Shown here: positions 51,755-61,747 of the stretch, piece by piece
How positions within the stretch are numbered: position 1 is the stretch's first letter
Layout: the number at the start of each line of letters is the position of its first letter
From: Azolla caroliniana
Taxonomy: Eukaryota > Polypodiophyta
Assembly (NCBI GenBank): GCA_043228905.1
Contig: JBHGNT010000018.1
Location: 1,054,001 to 1,118,000 of the forward strand
Direction: 5' to 3'
DNA length: 64,000 nucleotides
Made by a program: the position numbers and the translations under genes
The notes under the pieces: generated by a model
Database searches by the model: none
Told to the model about the DNA's origin: nothing
The model's input: only the letters and a program-made list of their open reading frames with translations

Positions 51755-51863
51755 TGATACAGAAAGAATCTACCCTCCGTGGGGTACGGAAAGAATTGAC
51801 CCTCCCTAGAGCGCCAAAATGATGAGGAGAGATAGAAAAACGATGGAGAAGGGAAGAGGAAGA

Positions 51864-52305
51864 GAAAAGAATACTTCAATATACTATTAGGAAAACAATA
51901 CAATCTTCTTGGACTCTAAAAATAACAATTACCCCACCAAAGAACTACGTTAATCTTAATGTCCCTAGTTGATAATAGTCTTTCCTTCTTCTCTCTTTCT
52001 TCTATTAAGACTCCTTTCACTTCTTCTAGCCTTCTTATTCTTCCTTCCTCCTTCTCCTTCTTTCTTCTTCCACCACCTTCTTCCTTCTTCCTCCTCCTTC
52101 TCCTTTGCTAAGAAAGCCCTCCTATTTATAGGTTTTTAGTTGTGTTATTCTTGTTTTTTTCTTTTCTTTTCTTTTTACATATCCTCGAGTTTATGTGAGG
52201 CGTTTTATTATATCATTATTTTTGCTTTGTCATCCCAAATTTTAATAAAAGAAATCTCTCTTTGTTATCTTTCTTATGAATCTTTTCTTTTGAAATTTGG
52301 ATATG
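51864..52305 (-). repeat. LTR-like direct repeat, copy 2
   Basis: This is the second copy of the repeat at 50935-51352 and would be the 5' LTR on the minus strand. About 35 bp further into the element the minus strand reads TTTTGGCGCTCTAGGGAGGG, resembling the TGGCGCC-type primer sites of plant gypsy elements. Confidence 0.55.
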
Positions 52306-52642
52306 AGAGGAAGAAGTTATGAGCTTTTTTATCTGCCTTGCTATTTTTGCATTTTCTTTTTCTTTTTTCTGCTTTTTCTACGTTTGAAAAACGCCTCTAA
52401 CTTTATATCCATCAAGTTCCTTCCTCCGTTAATACTTGATCCTTTCATATTGTGCTTTATTCTTATACACCTTAACATCCAATGTATTTGCCAAGGTCTT
52501 TTCTTATGAGCAAAAATTGACTTCACAATTAGCAACTTCCCTAAGCAATAGAGCGTTAATGATTTCAGATCTCATAGTCCACCCGCCCATGATTCCATGA
52601 AGTATGTTGGCTTGATCTTGTATTGGCAATGGCATAAACCGT

Positions 52643-53187
52643 TGTCGTGGAGAAAACCGTCCCTAGGAGGAATCGATGGATAGTGTGCGTTGTTCGAGGT
52701 ATTCCTCGCAGATGCGTGGAATGAGGCGGGACCTCGGGGGTCCTGTACCGAAGAGCAAGAGAGAAAGGAGAAGAGACCCACTACGTGCGAGCGTAGATTC
52801 ACAGGGACACGGCCCTTCGACACAAAGACGCGAGTGGGACAGCGACACAGAGAGACACAAATGTATGTATGTATTAACAAAGACAAAACAACAAAAAGCA
52901 CAAAGTCGGTTACAACCAAACAGGCCGGCGAACAGATGCCGATGCCTGTTCGCAAACGCTCAGAAAGGAAGGAGTAGGTTGGAGGTGCTGCCAGAAGCAC
53001 TCGGGCATTCCTCAGAGCAGCGCGAGCCTCACGAAACCTGCACAGAAAGAAGCTACGGAGAGTATGGAAGAGAGAGAAGCCTTCGACCGACAGCCCGACA
53101 GCACTTCGTCCTCTCTGATTCTGCGATCCCCCCCCTCTTCCTCGTCTCCCTCCTTTTTATAGGCAAGAAGGGAGCCGTTTCCTATTA
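52643..53187 (-). repeat. Gypsy 3' LTR, distal piece (R/U5 side)
   Basis: This is the part of the interrupted LTR beyond the copia, ending in ...GGACGGTTTTCTCCACGACA at 52643. It contains the minus-strand TATA box. The open frame across it (52572-53000) is not a gene. Confidence 0.75.
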
Positions 53188-53192
53188 ACTTC
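53188..53192. repeat. Target-site duplication of copia (left copy)
   Basis: acttc occurs here and again at 58519-58523, directly outside the two copia LTRs. Confidence 0.92.
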
Positions 53193-53798
53193 TGTAAGGA
53201 ATAGACCCTTCTATTCACCTTCTTCACTCTGCCACAACCGAGTAAGCGCGAATCGATGGAGCAGAAAATAGGAACCACACGGAGAAACAAAAAAACGCGA
53301 GTACACAGGGATTAACGTGGAAAACCCTAGACGGGAAAAACCACGGGAGTACAAGACTCCAAACCAACACTATACAGAGAAGTATACAATGGCGAGCTGC
53401 AAGGCGACGACCTTGAGCTCGCTGTCCTCGCCACAGGCGGCGGAAATACACAGAGGCGTCTACCTCTTCCTCTCTCGCGCTCTATCTCTCTCACGGCTGC
53501 TCTCTCTTCACTCCTCTAAAGTGGAAAAACAGAAAAAATGAGAAGCAACAGTAAAACTGTTTGCCCTAAGTCATATTTATACTTATATGACTTTGGGCTA
53601 TTTACAATTGTAGCCTCAGGGGCCCATAGCGAACATATTCACGGATATGTCCCTGCATCCGGATCGCTCTCCGGGTACATTCGTCATCCGGTACCGAAAC
53701 CGGGGTCTTTGTCATCCGGATCCGAAACCGAAACCGGGCTTGTCGGCATTCATCTCCGATATCCGACCATCCCATCCGAAGGGACCGTAATCCCAACA
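53193..53798 (-). repeat. Copia 3' LTR
   Basis: 606 bp, bounded on the plus strand by TGTAAGGAATAG and CCCAACA. A minus-strand TATA-like TATAAATA lies near 53580. Confidence 0.96.
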
Positions 53799-53816
53799 AA
53801 CTCCCCCTTCACTTCG
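53799..53816 (-). other. Copia polypurine tract
   Basis: The minus strand reads GAAGTGAAGGGGGAGTT directly before the 3' LTR. It lies between the polyprotein stop and the LTR. Confidence 0.88.
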
Positions 53817-56800
53817 GCATGGGATGTCTCTCCAATCCGATCCTCTTCCGGCATGCTTCCAGCTTGTCGGGTGTGAGCACCTTGGTCAACATATCCGACC
53901 CGTTCTCGTCCGTGTGGATCTTTGTCAGCACGAACTCCTTGTCTTCTATCCTTTCCCGGATCCAGTGATATCTTCGCTGGATGTGCTTCGTCCGGGAGTG
54001 ATAGGCCGCGTTCTTCGCAAGGTGGATTGCACTCTGACTGTCGCAGTAGAGTCGGTACTCCTCCTGTTGGATACCGAGCTCTCTAATGAAGTCCTTCATC
54101 CATATTATTTCCTTGCCGGCTTCAACAGCCGCCATGTACTCCGCCTCCGTGGTTGACAACGCAACCGTCTTCTGCAGCCTCGACTGCCAGGAAACAGCTC
54201 CCCCTGCATACGTCATCACATACCCTGATGTGGACCGGCTGGTATCTGCATCAGCCGACATATCCGAATCGGTAAAGCCGTCGAGTTCGGGCTTTCCGGA
54301 GCCGAATCGGAGGCACACGTTTGCCGTGCCCTTCAGGTATCGGAGTATCCACTTGGCCGCGTTCCAATGCTCTTTGCCGGGATTGCTCATGTACCGGCTC
54401 ACCACTTCGACTGCATATCCGATGTCCGGTCTCGTACACACCATGGCGTACATCAAGCTCCCGACAGCTGAGGCATACGGTACTTTCATCATATCCTCCT
54501 TTTCAGCCTTTGTCTTGGGACTTTGCTTGCTGGACAGCTTGCAGTTTGTCGGGAGGGTCGATCCGACCGGTCTTGCTTCCGACATGTTGAACCGGTGAAG
54601 CACCTTCGTCACGTACTTCTCCTGTGACAGCCACAACTGCTTCTTCTTCCGGTCCCGGATGATGTGCATCCCTAGTATTTGCCTCGCCGGACCCAGGTCC
54701 TTCATTGAGAAGGTTCGGTGAAGAGCCTTCTTCAGCATCCGTATCTTGACCTGATCCCGTCCGACGATCAACATGTCGTCCACGTACAGGAGGAGTATTA
54801 GAGAGTCTCCTTCTTCGAACTTCTTCACAAACACGCAGTGGTCGGACTGCGTTTTGAGGTACCCTTCGTCGGTCATGAAGGAGTCGAACTTCCGGTACCA
54901 TTGCCGGGGAGCCTGCTTCAGTCCGTAAAGGCTCTTCTTCAACCGGCATACCAGGTGCTCCTTCCCTTTCTTCTCGAATCCTTCCGGTTGCTGCATGTAG
55001 ATCTCTTCTTCGAGGTCACCGTGAAGGAATGCCGTCTTCACGTCCATCTGTTCTACCTCGAGGTCCATGCTTGCCGCTATGCTCAGCACCGTTCGGATGG
55101 AGGTCATCTTCACTACCGGAGCAAATATCTCGTCGAAGTCGACGCCCTTCTTCTGCTGAAACCCCTTCACCACGATCCTGGCTTTGTATCTCGGGGGGTT
55201 TCCGGCATCTCCCGGTTTTAGCTTGAACACCCACTTGTTTCGAAGTGCCCGCTTTCCTTTCGGCAACTCCACAAGTTCATATGTGTGGTTCTCATGCAGG
55301 GAATCCATCTCGTCCTGCATGGCACTCAACCACCTGCGGCTCTGGGTGTCATGCTTTGCTTCTTCAAAGCTCTCCGGCTCCCCCTCGTCGGTTAGCAGCA
55401 CGTGCTCTGGTTCCGGAAATCTCCGGGGGGCCCTTCTCTCTCTTAGAGGATATCTCCGTTCCGGAGCTTCGGTAACCGGTTCTTCCGATTCTTCTTCATC
55501 CGAATCCATTTCGGGATCGGGGCCGGTTCCGGTATCATTTTCGTCTTCTTCGGCCGGTTCGGTTTCTTCACCGTCTTCGGCCGGATCCTCGAGTGCTAAC
55601 CGGTCCCTTGCCGGTCGGGACTGCTCCTCGTAGAGTTTATCCTCACCGGTTGACTTGGAGCTCTTCATCTTCTTCTCCGACTCCCAATCGGCGAGTGTCT
55701 TGTCCTCCATGAAGATGATGTCTCGACTCCTGAATATCTTCTTGTCAACCGGGTCCCATACTCGGTAGCCGAACTCGTCGTCGCCGTATCCGAGGAATAT
55801 GCATGGCCGGGTCTTTGGATCTAGCTTTCCTCTCCGGTCCTTTGCCACATGCACGTATGCGAGACACCCGAACACCTTCAGATGCCGGTAGGATACTTCC
55901 CTACCGGTCCACACTCTCTGCGGCGTGTCTCCGTCCAAAGGTACTGAGGGTGATCTGTTTATCACGTATGTCGCCGTCGACATCGCCTCAGCCCAAAAAC
56001 CCTTGGGTAATTCCGCCTGCGCCAGCATACTCCGGACCCTCTCCATTATGGTCCGGTTCATCCTCTCGGCCAGCCCGTTCAGTTCCGGCATCTTCGGCAC
56101 AGTAAACTCGAGTCGGATTCCCTTCGAGCGACAGTACTCCTGGAACTGCCCCCGGTATTCCCCTCCGTTATCCGCTCGTATCGCTTTCAGCTTCTTGCCG
56201 GATTCCCTTTCCACTCTCGCGTGGAGTTCTTTGAAGACGCACAACACTTGGTCCTTTGTCTTCATCGGTGCCGTCCACAGCTTCCGGCTGTGGTCATCAA
56301 TGAATGTCACGAAGTACTGGGCTCCGCCATGTGACTTCGTTTCTACTTGACACACATCAGTGTGTACCAACTCCAATGGTACACTACGTCTCTTCGGTGG
56401 CCTTGAGTGGAAGGAGGCTCGGTTCTGCTTACCGGCCAGGCAATCGGTGCACTTCTCCAGGTGCACGTGCTTCACTGGAATAAGGTTGTCTTCTGCAAGC
56501 CTCTTCATCCCCTTCTCACTCATGTGGCACAGTCTTTTGTGCCACAGCTCACCGGCAGTGTCGGCTGCCACATTCAGCTCTTCCGGACATAACCAGGCAT
56601 TCATCAGGTACAATGTGTTGACCTTCCGGGCCCGAGCCACTATCAAGCTCCCCTTGCTGAACTTCATGACACCGTTCCGGATGCTACCCGTGTAGCCTTC
56701 ATCATCTAGCCTCCCGGCCGAAATCAGGTTCAGTCGGACCTCCGGAACGTGTCGGACATTCTTCAGCAGCATTTTGCATCCGGTCGGGGTTGTCAACCAC

Positions 56801-57882
56801 ACGTCTCCTATGCCGGCAATCCGGCACGTACCTTCGTTTCCCATCCGAACACAGCCATGCTCGCCGGCTGTGTAGGATGAGAAGTATCTTCTCTCCGGGG
56901 TCAGGTGGAACGATGCTCCGGAATCGACCACCCAGGTCGTCTCATCGCCGACAATGTTTAGTTCACCTTCTTTGGTGATGAGCATGATCTCCTCTTCACT
57001 TGCCGCGAGTGCCGTCGTTCCTTTCCGGTCCTGTCCTCGCCGATCCGAACCATTTCGGTCCGTGGCTCCCCGGTATGCACCGTTTCTCTCCGGTGACTTC
57101 TTCGAATCGGTGTTGTCGGTTCCATTGTCCTTTCGGTAATGCCGACAATTCTTTCGGAAGTGCCCGGGCTTCCCACAGTGGAAGCATGTGGGCCTTCCTC
57201 TTGACTGCGACCGGGTCCCCGACTTCTCCCGTCTTTGCGGACTCCGGTTCCATTGTCTTCCCCGATCCGATTCGGTAAACAACATCTTCGGGTCGGAGGC
57301 CGGTTCCTTATCTCTCCGACGCGCTTCTTCATTCAAAATACTTGTCTTTACCGTTTGTAAGGACAAGTTATCTTCGGCGCAGGAGGTGCTGAGAGTTACC
57401 ACCAAGTTCTCCCAGCTTTCCGGCAATGTACACATCAGGATGATGGCTTGCATTGCATCCTCCAACGGGAACTTGATCGCCGCAAGCTGATTCACGAATC
57501 CCATGAACGTGCTTACGTGTTCCACCATACTCTCGCCATCCCGGTACTTGAGATTCACTATCTTCCTCATCAGGGAGGTTCGGTTCAACGCATTCTTCCT
57601 CTCATAGAGGCCCGACAGCTTCCGCCACATCTCATATGCGTTGGTGTCGTTCGCCACATGTTGTAGAACGCTCACGTCGACGTATTGCCGAATGGTTGCA
57701 ACGGCTTTCCGGTTCAGAAGCCTCCATTCCGACTCAAGTACCCCCTTCGGTATTTCCGACCTGTCAATCGGTTCGTACAGGTCCCGAACAATCAGAAGAT
57801 CCTCCATCTTGATCTTCCAGTCGGCGTAATTCTGTGCATTCAGCACCATCATCCCCGGCTGCCCGCTGCCGCCGCCTTCCAT
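53809..57882 (-). CDS. Ty1/copia Gag-Pol polyprotein, intact
   Basis: 1357 residues without interruption. In order: Gag with YADWKIKMEDLL near residue 20; a CCHC zinc knuckle CFHCGKPGHFRKNC (233-246); aspartic protease WVVDSGASFHL (Asp320); a GAG-pre-integrase HKRLCHMSEKG; integrase with HTDVCQ, RADNGGEY and NGLAERMNRT giving the D-D-E triad; reverse transcriptase with WVFKLK, QMDVKTAFLHGDLEE and the catalytic YVDD; and RNase H with FTDSDMSADADT, TTEAEYMA and RTKHIQRRYHW. The integrase-before-RT order defines copia. The ATG at 57882 lies just inside the primer site. It presumably makes virus-like particles in the cytoplasm, as known for the family. Confidence 0.97.
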   Translation of the reverse strand: MEGGGSGQPGMMVLNAQNYADWKIKMEDLLIVRDLYEPIDRSEIPKGVLESEWRLLNRKAVATIRQYVDVSVLQHVANDTNAYEMWRKLSGLYERKNALNRTSLMRKIVNLKYRDGESMVEHVSTFMGFVNQLAAIKFPLEDAMQAIILMCTLPESWENLVVTLSTSCAEDNLSLQTVKTSILNEEARRRDKEPASDPKMLFTESDRGRQWNRSPQRREKSGTRSQSRGRPTCFHCGKPGHFRKNCRHYRKDNGTDNTDSKKSPERNGAYRGATDRNGSDRRGQDRKGTTALAASEEEIMLITKEGELNIVGDETTWVVDSGASFHLTPERRYFSSYTAGEHGCVRMGNEGTCRIAGIGDVWLTTPTGCKMLLKNVRHVPEVRLNLISAGRLDDEGYTGSIRNGVMKFSKGSLIVARARKVNTLYLMNAWLCPEELNVAADTAGELWHKRLCHMSEKGMKRLAEDNLIPVKHVHLEKCTDCLAGKQNRASFHSRPPKRRSVPLELVHTDVCQVETKSHGGAQYFVTFIDDHSRKLWTAPMKTKDQVLCVFKELHARVERESGKKLKAIRADNGGEYRGQFQEYCRSKGIRLEFTVPKMPELNGLAERMNRTIMERVRSMLAQAELPKGFWAEAMSTATYVINRSPSVPLDGDTPQRVWTGREVSYRHLKVFGCLAYVHVAKDRRGKLDPKTRPCIFLGYGDDEFGYRVWDPVDKKIFRSRDIIFMEDKTLADWESEKKMKSSKSTGEDKLYEEQSRPARDRLALEDPAEDGEETEPAEEDENDTGTGPDPEMDSDEEESEEPVTEAPERRYPLRERRAPRRFPEPEHVLLTDEGEPESFEEAKHDTQSRRWLSAMQDEMDSLHENHTYELVELPKGKRALRNKWVFKLKPGDAGNPPRYKARIVVKGFQQKKGVDFDEIFAPVVKMTSIRTVLSIAASMDLEVEQMDVKTAFLHGDLEEEIYMQQPEGFEKKGKEHLVCRLKKSLYGLKQAPRQWYRKFDSFMTDEGYLKTQSDHCVFVKKFEEGDSLILLLYVDDMLIVGRDQVKIRMLKKALHRTFSMKDLGPARQILGMHIIRDRKKKQLWLSQEKYVTKVLHRFNMSEARPVGSTLPTNCKLSSKQSPKTKAEKEDMMKVPYASAVGSLMYAMVCTRPDIGYAVEVVSRYMSNPGKEHWNAAKWILRYLKGTANVCLRFGSGKPELDGFTDSDMSADADTSRSTSGYVMTYAGGAVSWQSRLQKTVALSTTEAEYMAAVEAGKEIIWMKDFIRELGIQQEEYRLYCDSQSAIHLAKNAAYHSRTKHIQRRYHWIRERIEDKEFVLTKIHTDENGSDMLTKVLTPDKLEACRKRIGLERHPMPK

Positions 57883-57897
57883 TTTCTGCAGCAGTTC

Positions 57898-57909
57898 GCT
57901 CTGATACCA
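57898..57909 (-). other. Copia primer-binding site
   Basis: The minus strand reads TGGTATCAGAGC three bases after the 5' LTR. This is the standard plant copia site complementary to the 3' end of initiator tRNA-Met. Confidence 0.95.
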
Positions 57910-57912
57910 GTT

Positions 57913-58518
57913 TGTAAGGAATAGACCCTTCTATTCACCTTCTTCACTCTGCCACAACCGAGTAAGCGCGAATCGATGGAGCAGAAAATAGGAACCACAC
58001 GGAGAAACAAAAAAACGCGAGTACACAGGGATTAACGTGGAAAACCCTAGACGGGAAAAACCACGGGAGTACAAGACTCCAAACCAACACTATACAGAGA
58101 AGTATACAATGGCGAGCTGCAAGGCGACGACCTTGAGCTCGCTGTCCTCGCCACAGGCGGCGGAAATACACAGAGGCGTCTACCTCTTCCTCTCTCGCGC
58201 TCTATCTCTCTCACGACTGCTCTCTCTTCACTCCTCTAAAGTGGAAAAACAGAAAAAATGAGAAGCAACAGTAAAACTGTTTGCCCTAAGTCATATTTAT
58301 ACTTATATGACTTTGGGCTATTTACAACTGTAGCCTCAGGGGCCCATAGCGAACATATTCACGGATATGTCCCTGCATCCGGATCGCTCTCCGGGTACAT
58401 TCGTCATCCGGTACCGAAACCGGGGTCTTCGTCATCCGGATCCGAAACCGAAACCGGGCTTGTCGGCATTCATCTCCGATATCCGACCATCCCATCCGAA
58501 GGGACCGTAATCCCAACA
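57913..58518 (-). repeat. Copia 5' LTR
   Basis: 606 bp, 99.5% identical to the 3' LTR. The offset between copies is exactly 4720 bp with no indel. Confidence 0.96.
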
Positions 58519-58644
58519 ACTTCCTACCTACCGAATCTACCTACCTAGGATCTTCTATGTACAACATAAGGCGCACGTGCATGAAGAGCCGGTTCCTACG
58601 CTCCGGTGCACCGATTCCGCTTGTGGACGGTTTTCTTCACGACA
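58519..58644 (-). repeat. Gypsy 3' LTR, proximal piece (U3 start) and copia target site
   Basis: The first about 125 bp of the gypsy LTR, from TGTCGTGAAG at 58644 to the copia junction. It includes the right acttc target-site copy at 58519-58523. Confidence 0.75.
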
Positions 58645-58717
58645 TCTGCCCCCACCTAACCGCGCATCCACCGGCATGCGCCAAATTGAGTTGGGACGGA
58701 GAAAACCGGTCCAGCCT

Positions 58718-59557
58718 TCATTCCCCGCCCGTCGGTTCTTCCTCGGTTTCGGATCGTTCGTCGTCGCGGTCCAGGTCAACCGGATTCGGCTCGTCGTCGT
58801 GACGCTTCTTGAACGCTTTGATCCGCTTCCCAGCTACCGGTATCGCCATTCTCGTGCCGTCGAGTTCCGCCAGATGGTACGTCTCGTTGTCGTTGGCGCT
58901 TTGTACCACGTAAGGCCCGAACCACCTTCTTGCGAACTTCCGTGTCGCTCGGTGCTGGTTGTCGAGGCTGCTGTCGTAGACTAGCACCCAGTCGCCTTCC
59001 TCGATCTTCTTCGGTCGGAGCCGGTGCGTCCGGTCGAACCGGGCTTTGTTCCTCGTCCTTGCCACCCGAAGCTTTTCCGTAACCTGCTCCACGTCCTCCG
59101 GTCTCCGCTCGAGCTGCCGTATGCGCGCCGTCAACAGTTCCTCCCGGCTCATCTCGTCTCTCCAGTCCACGGTTGCCCATGAGGAGATCGTACGTTCCAT
59201 CGGCATGATCGGCTTCTGCCCAAACATGAGCTCTGCCGGCATGAATCCGGTTACCGAACTGTGCGTAGTTCGGTCCGCCCACAACGCGTAAGGCAACAGC
59301 CGCGGCCAGTTCCCGACTTGACCCCCGCATGCCCGAACTAACGCCTTGACGATCGGTCCGTGTCCGCGCTCCACCTTCCCATTTGCCTCCGGATTGTATG
59401 CAGTGGTGAGCGAGAGCTTGACTCCTAGCCGGTCGAACAGCTCCTCGGCCTCTTCGGCGTCCAACTCCCCGCGATCAGCCACGATCTTCCCGACGCACCC
59501 GTACCGGCATATCACGTCCTCAATCAGGAACCGACATACGGCTGCAGTCGTTTTGTT
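58718..59557 (-). pseudogene. Gypsy integrase C-terminal part
   Basis: In the same frame as the upstream pol segment after a single TAG (59558-59560). It carries the second and third integrase acids, IVADRGELDAEEAEELF and EANGKVERGHGPIVKAL. These are followed by ALWADRTTHSSVTGFMPAEL, KKIEEGDWVLVYDSSLDN, and a C-terminal beta-barrel region (KFARRWFGPYVV, IPVAGKRIKAFKKR). It ends 74 bp before the LTR. No chromodomain is seen. Confidence 0.85.
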
Positions 59558-61747
59558 CTAAAGGGCCCGGCCTTCCACCTGGTTCATTAGATCTTCCCGA
59601 GCCAGGACCAGGTACCGCATCTGTCCTACTCCCATCGGCATCGTCACCAGATCTACCATCCATTTGAAGTGGATGGTCGGAGGGTACGTAGGGTGAAGCT
59701 CGTCCCGATGTCGGACTATGGAGTGCATCTGACAGCTCTCGCAAGTTGTCACGAACCGATGCACGTCCCGGTACAGTCCCGGCCACCAGTACTTCCCCTT
59801 TATCTTCTCGAACGTGGCCCACGTTCCACGGTGACCAGCCCAAGGGCTGTCGTGGTAAGCCGTCAGCAGCTCCTCCTGTTCTTCCTTCATCGCCACCACC
59901 CGGAGCGGGACGCCGTTCCTCTTCTTCGGGTGCTTCCATAAGTATCCATCCCTGAGAAAGAATCGGTAAGCTTTCTTCCGGATCCGGTTGGCCTCGTCCT
60001 TCGTCCATGACGCATCCGGCGTCATTGTCCTCAAAAATCCACCGATCTGGAGCCACTCGCCATCGTACTTGCTCTCGTCGAAGTCGTTAAGTGCCGGAGT
60101 GCTCGTCCCATCGGTCGTCACATACGCCGCCTCGAAGAAGTCCACGCCGACTTCTTCGTCCTCCGAAACCATGCCACCCTCGTTATCAAACCTCGCCCTC
60201 GAAAGCATGTCGGCCATGGCGTTGTCCTTTCCGGAAATGTGTCGTATTTCCGGGTCCAGGGACTTGATGTACGCTATCCACCTGAGCATCGCCAGGTTCG
60301 GTGTCGCGCATCTGGAAACCATGCCGAGAATTGGCAGGCAATCCGTCTCGATAATCACTTCTGTCCCGATCAGGTAGTCTTTGTCGGCCTTTACTGCCGA
60401 AACGATACCCCAGAGTTCGCGTTTAACCTGGGCGTACCCTCGCTGTCGCTCACTGAGGACCTTCGCGCCGAATCGGATCAGGAACCGAATGCCGTCCTCG
60501 TCTTCTTGGTTGACGACCCATTCGATCACGGTCGGACTCGTATCCACCGTTATGTATACCGGGGTACCCTTCTCGTAGACAGCCTTCCGGAGCGCCGTTG
60601 CTGCCGCAAGAGCTTCCTTCAGTTTCCGGACTGACTCCGTGTGCTCGTCTTGCCACTCGAATTTTCGCCCCTTCTTCAGCAACCCGTATAGCGGCTCCGC
60701 AACGTGGGCGTAATGCGGGATCCATATGTGGTAGAATGCGCATGCCCCCAGGAACCTCCGAACTTCCGTAACCGAGCTACAGTCGGTCTTCATCGCGGAG
60801 ATGGCTTCTACCTTTGCCGGAGACGGCTTCAGGCCATATGGTCCACATAGGTGTCCGACCACCAGGATTTCTGATTGCCCGAAGGCCGATTTCTCCCCGG
60901 AGAAGGTGAGCCTCGCATCCTCTAGCCTTTGTAGCACCTTCTCGCAGTTGTCGATGTGTGTTGCCACGAATCGCCGGCATCCGTCCGGCCCGACTGTCTC
61001 GTCCTTCTCTTCCACCGGGCACCCCTTTATCGGGATGTCGTCCAGAAATGGCATGGTGATGTCCGAGATGCAATCCCTCAGTACCTTGTTCATTGCATTC
61101 ACCATGTGGGCCACCGAGTTGGTCCCTCCTTGTGGCAGGGTACACATTCGCACTAGGCCGAGGGGAATTCGCATCGTCGTAATGTCTCTGCTCTCCACGG
61201 CTAGCTGGAACTGGTCGTACCCCGAGTACAGATCACCGACCGAGTAAATCGACCTTCCGGCGAAGGCCTCCGCGAACTCGTCTATGGTCGGTCTGATTCC
61301 TGCGTTCCGAATGGTCACTCTGTTGACCGGCTGCAAGTCTTGAATGAAGCGCAATGTTCCGTTTTTCTTTGGTACGGTAAACCATCGGTTCGAGTATGGG
61401 GCACTCGACGGTTCGAGAATGCCCATATCGACTTTCTGCCTCAATAGCTCCATCAACTTCGGGATGTGAGCTCTCGGTACTGGAATCAGCTTGAGATTCC
61501 ACGACACATGCGGTACCGTGAATATCACCATCGGCTCCACGATTGTCGGGTCTACGCACCCGATCTCTTCCGGTGAGAATGCGAAGGCTTTCCCGTGCCT
61601 TCCGAGCATTCTCCGAAACCGGTCTTCCTCCGCCGGCAGTAGGAACCCGCCCCCACCGATTTTGAGCTCCCGGAGCGTCCCGTCGGTGAAGGTGTGTCCT
61701 ATGCAGACCGGATCTCGCAAACTGGGGTCCGACGCAACCCCTCTGAT
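59558..61747 (-). pseudogene. Gypsy reverse transcriptase-RNase H-integrase N-terminal part
   Basis: An open segment of about 730 codons between a TGA (61748-61750) and a TAG (59558-59560). The RT has FTVPKKNGTLRFIQDLQPVN, VGDLYSGYDQFQL and FLDDIPIKG (the catalytic Asp pair). RNase H has VYITVDTSPTVIEW and IIETDCLPILGMV. The integrase zinc region is HDSPWAGHRGTW...WWPGLYRDV...CESCQMH. The first integrase Asp is in KWMVDLVTMP. The FLDD box and the 'EEKDETVGPDGCRRFVATHI' insert after it differ from common plant gypsy lineages. The frame is open but needs suppression of both stops. Confidence 0.9.

Larger units (their letters stand above)
53193..58518 (-). mobile_element. Structurally complete Ty1/copia LTR retrotransposon, 5326 bp
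   Basis: Two 606-bp LTRs (TG...CA) flank one uninterrupted polyprotein. They differ at 3 sites only (53496/58216, 53608/58328, 53710/58430), all transitions. A perfect 5-bp target-site duplication (acttc) borders the element. The primer-binding site and polypurine tract are in the expected places. All hallmarks of a recent, possibly still competent insertion are present. It sits inside the 3' LTR of the gypsy element and has the same orientation. Confidence 0.97.

Noticed and set aside
52572-53000. 142-codon minus-strand open frame
   Set aside because: It lies across the end of the gypsy LTR and continues into flanking DNA; LTRs do not code here.
53824-57924. Plus-strand open frames opposite the copia polyprotein
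   Set aside because: They are antisense shadows of a GC-rich coding frame with clear motifs on the minus strand.
52643-58644. DNA transposon bounded by 20-bp terminal inverted repeats
   Set aside because: The bases outside the two ends do not match as a target duplication (accgt versus tctgc). A polypurine tract and gypsy pol lead directly into one end, so LTR termini fit better.
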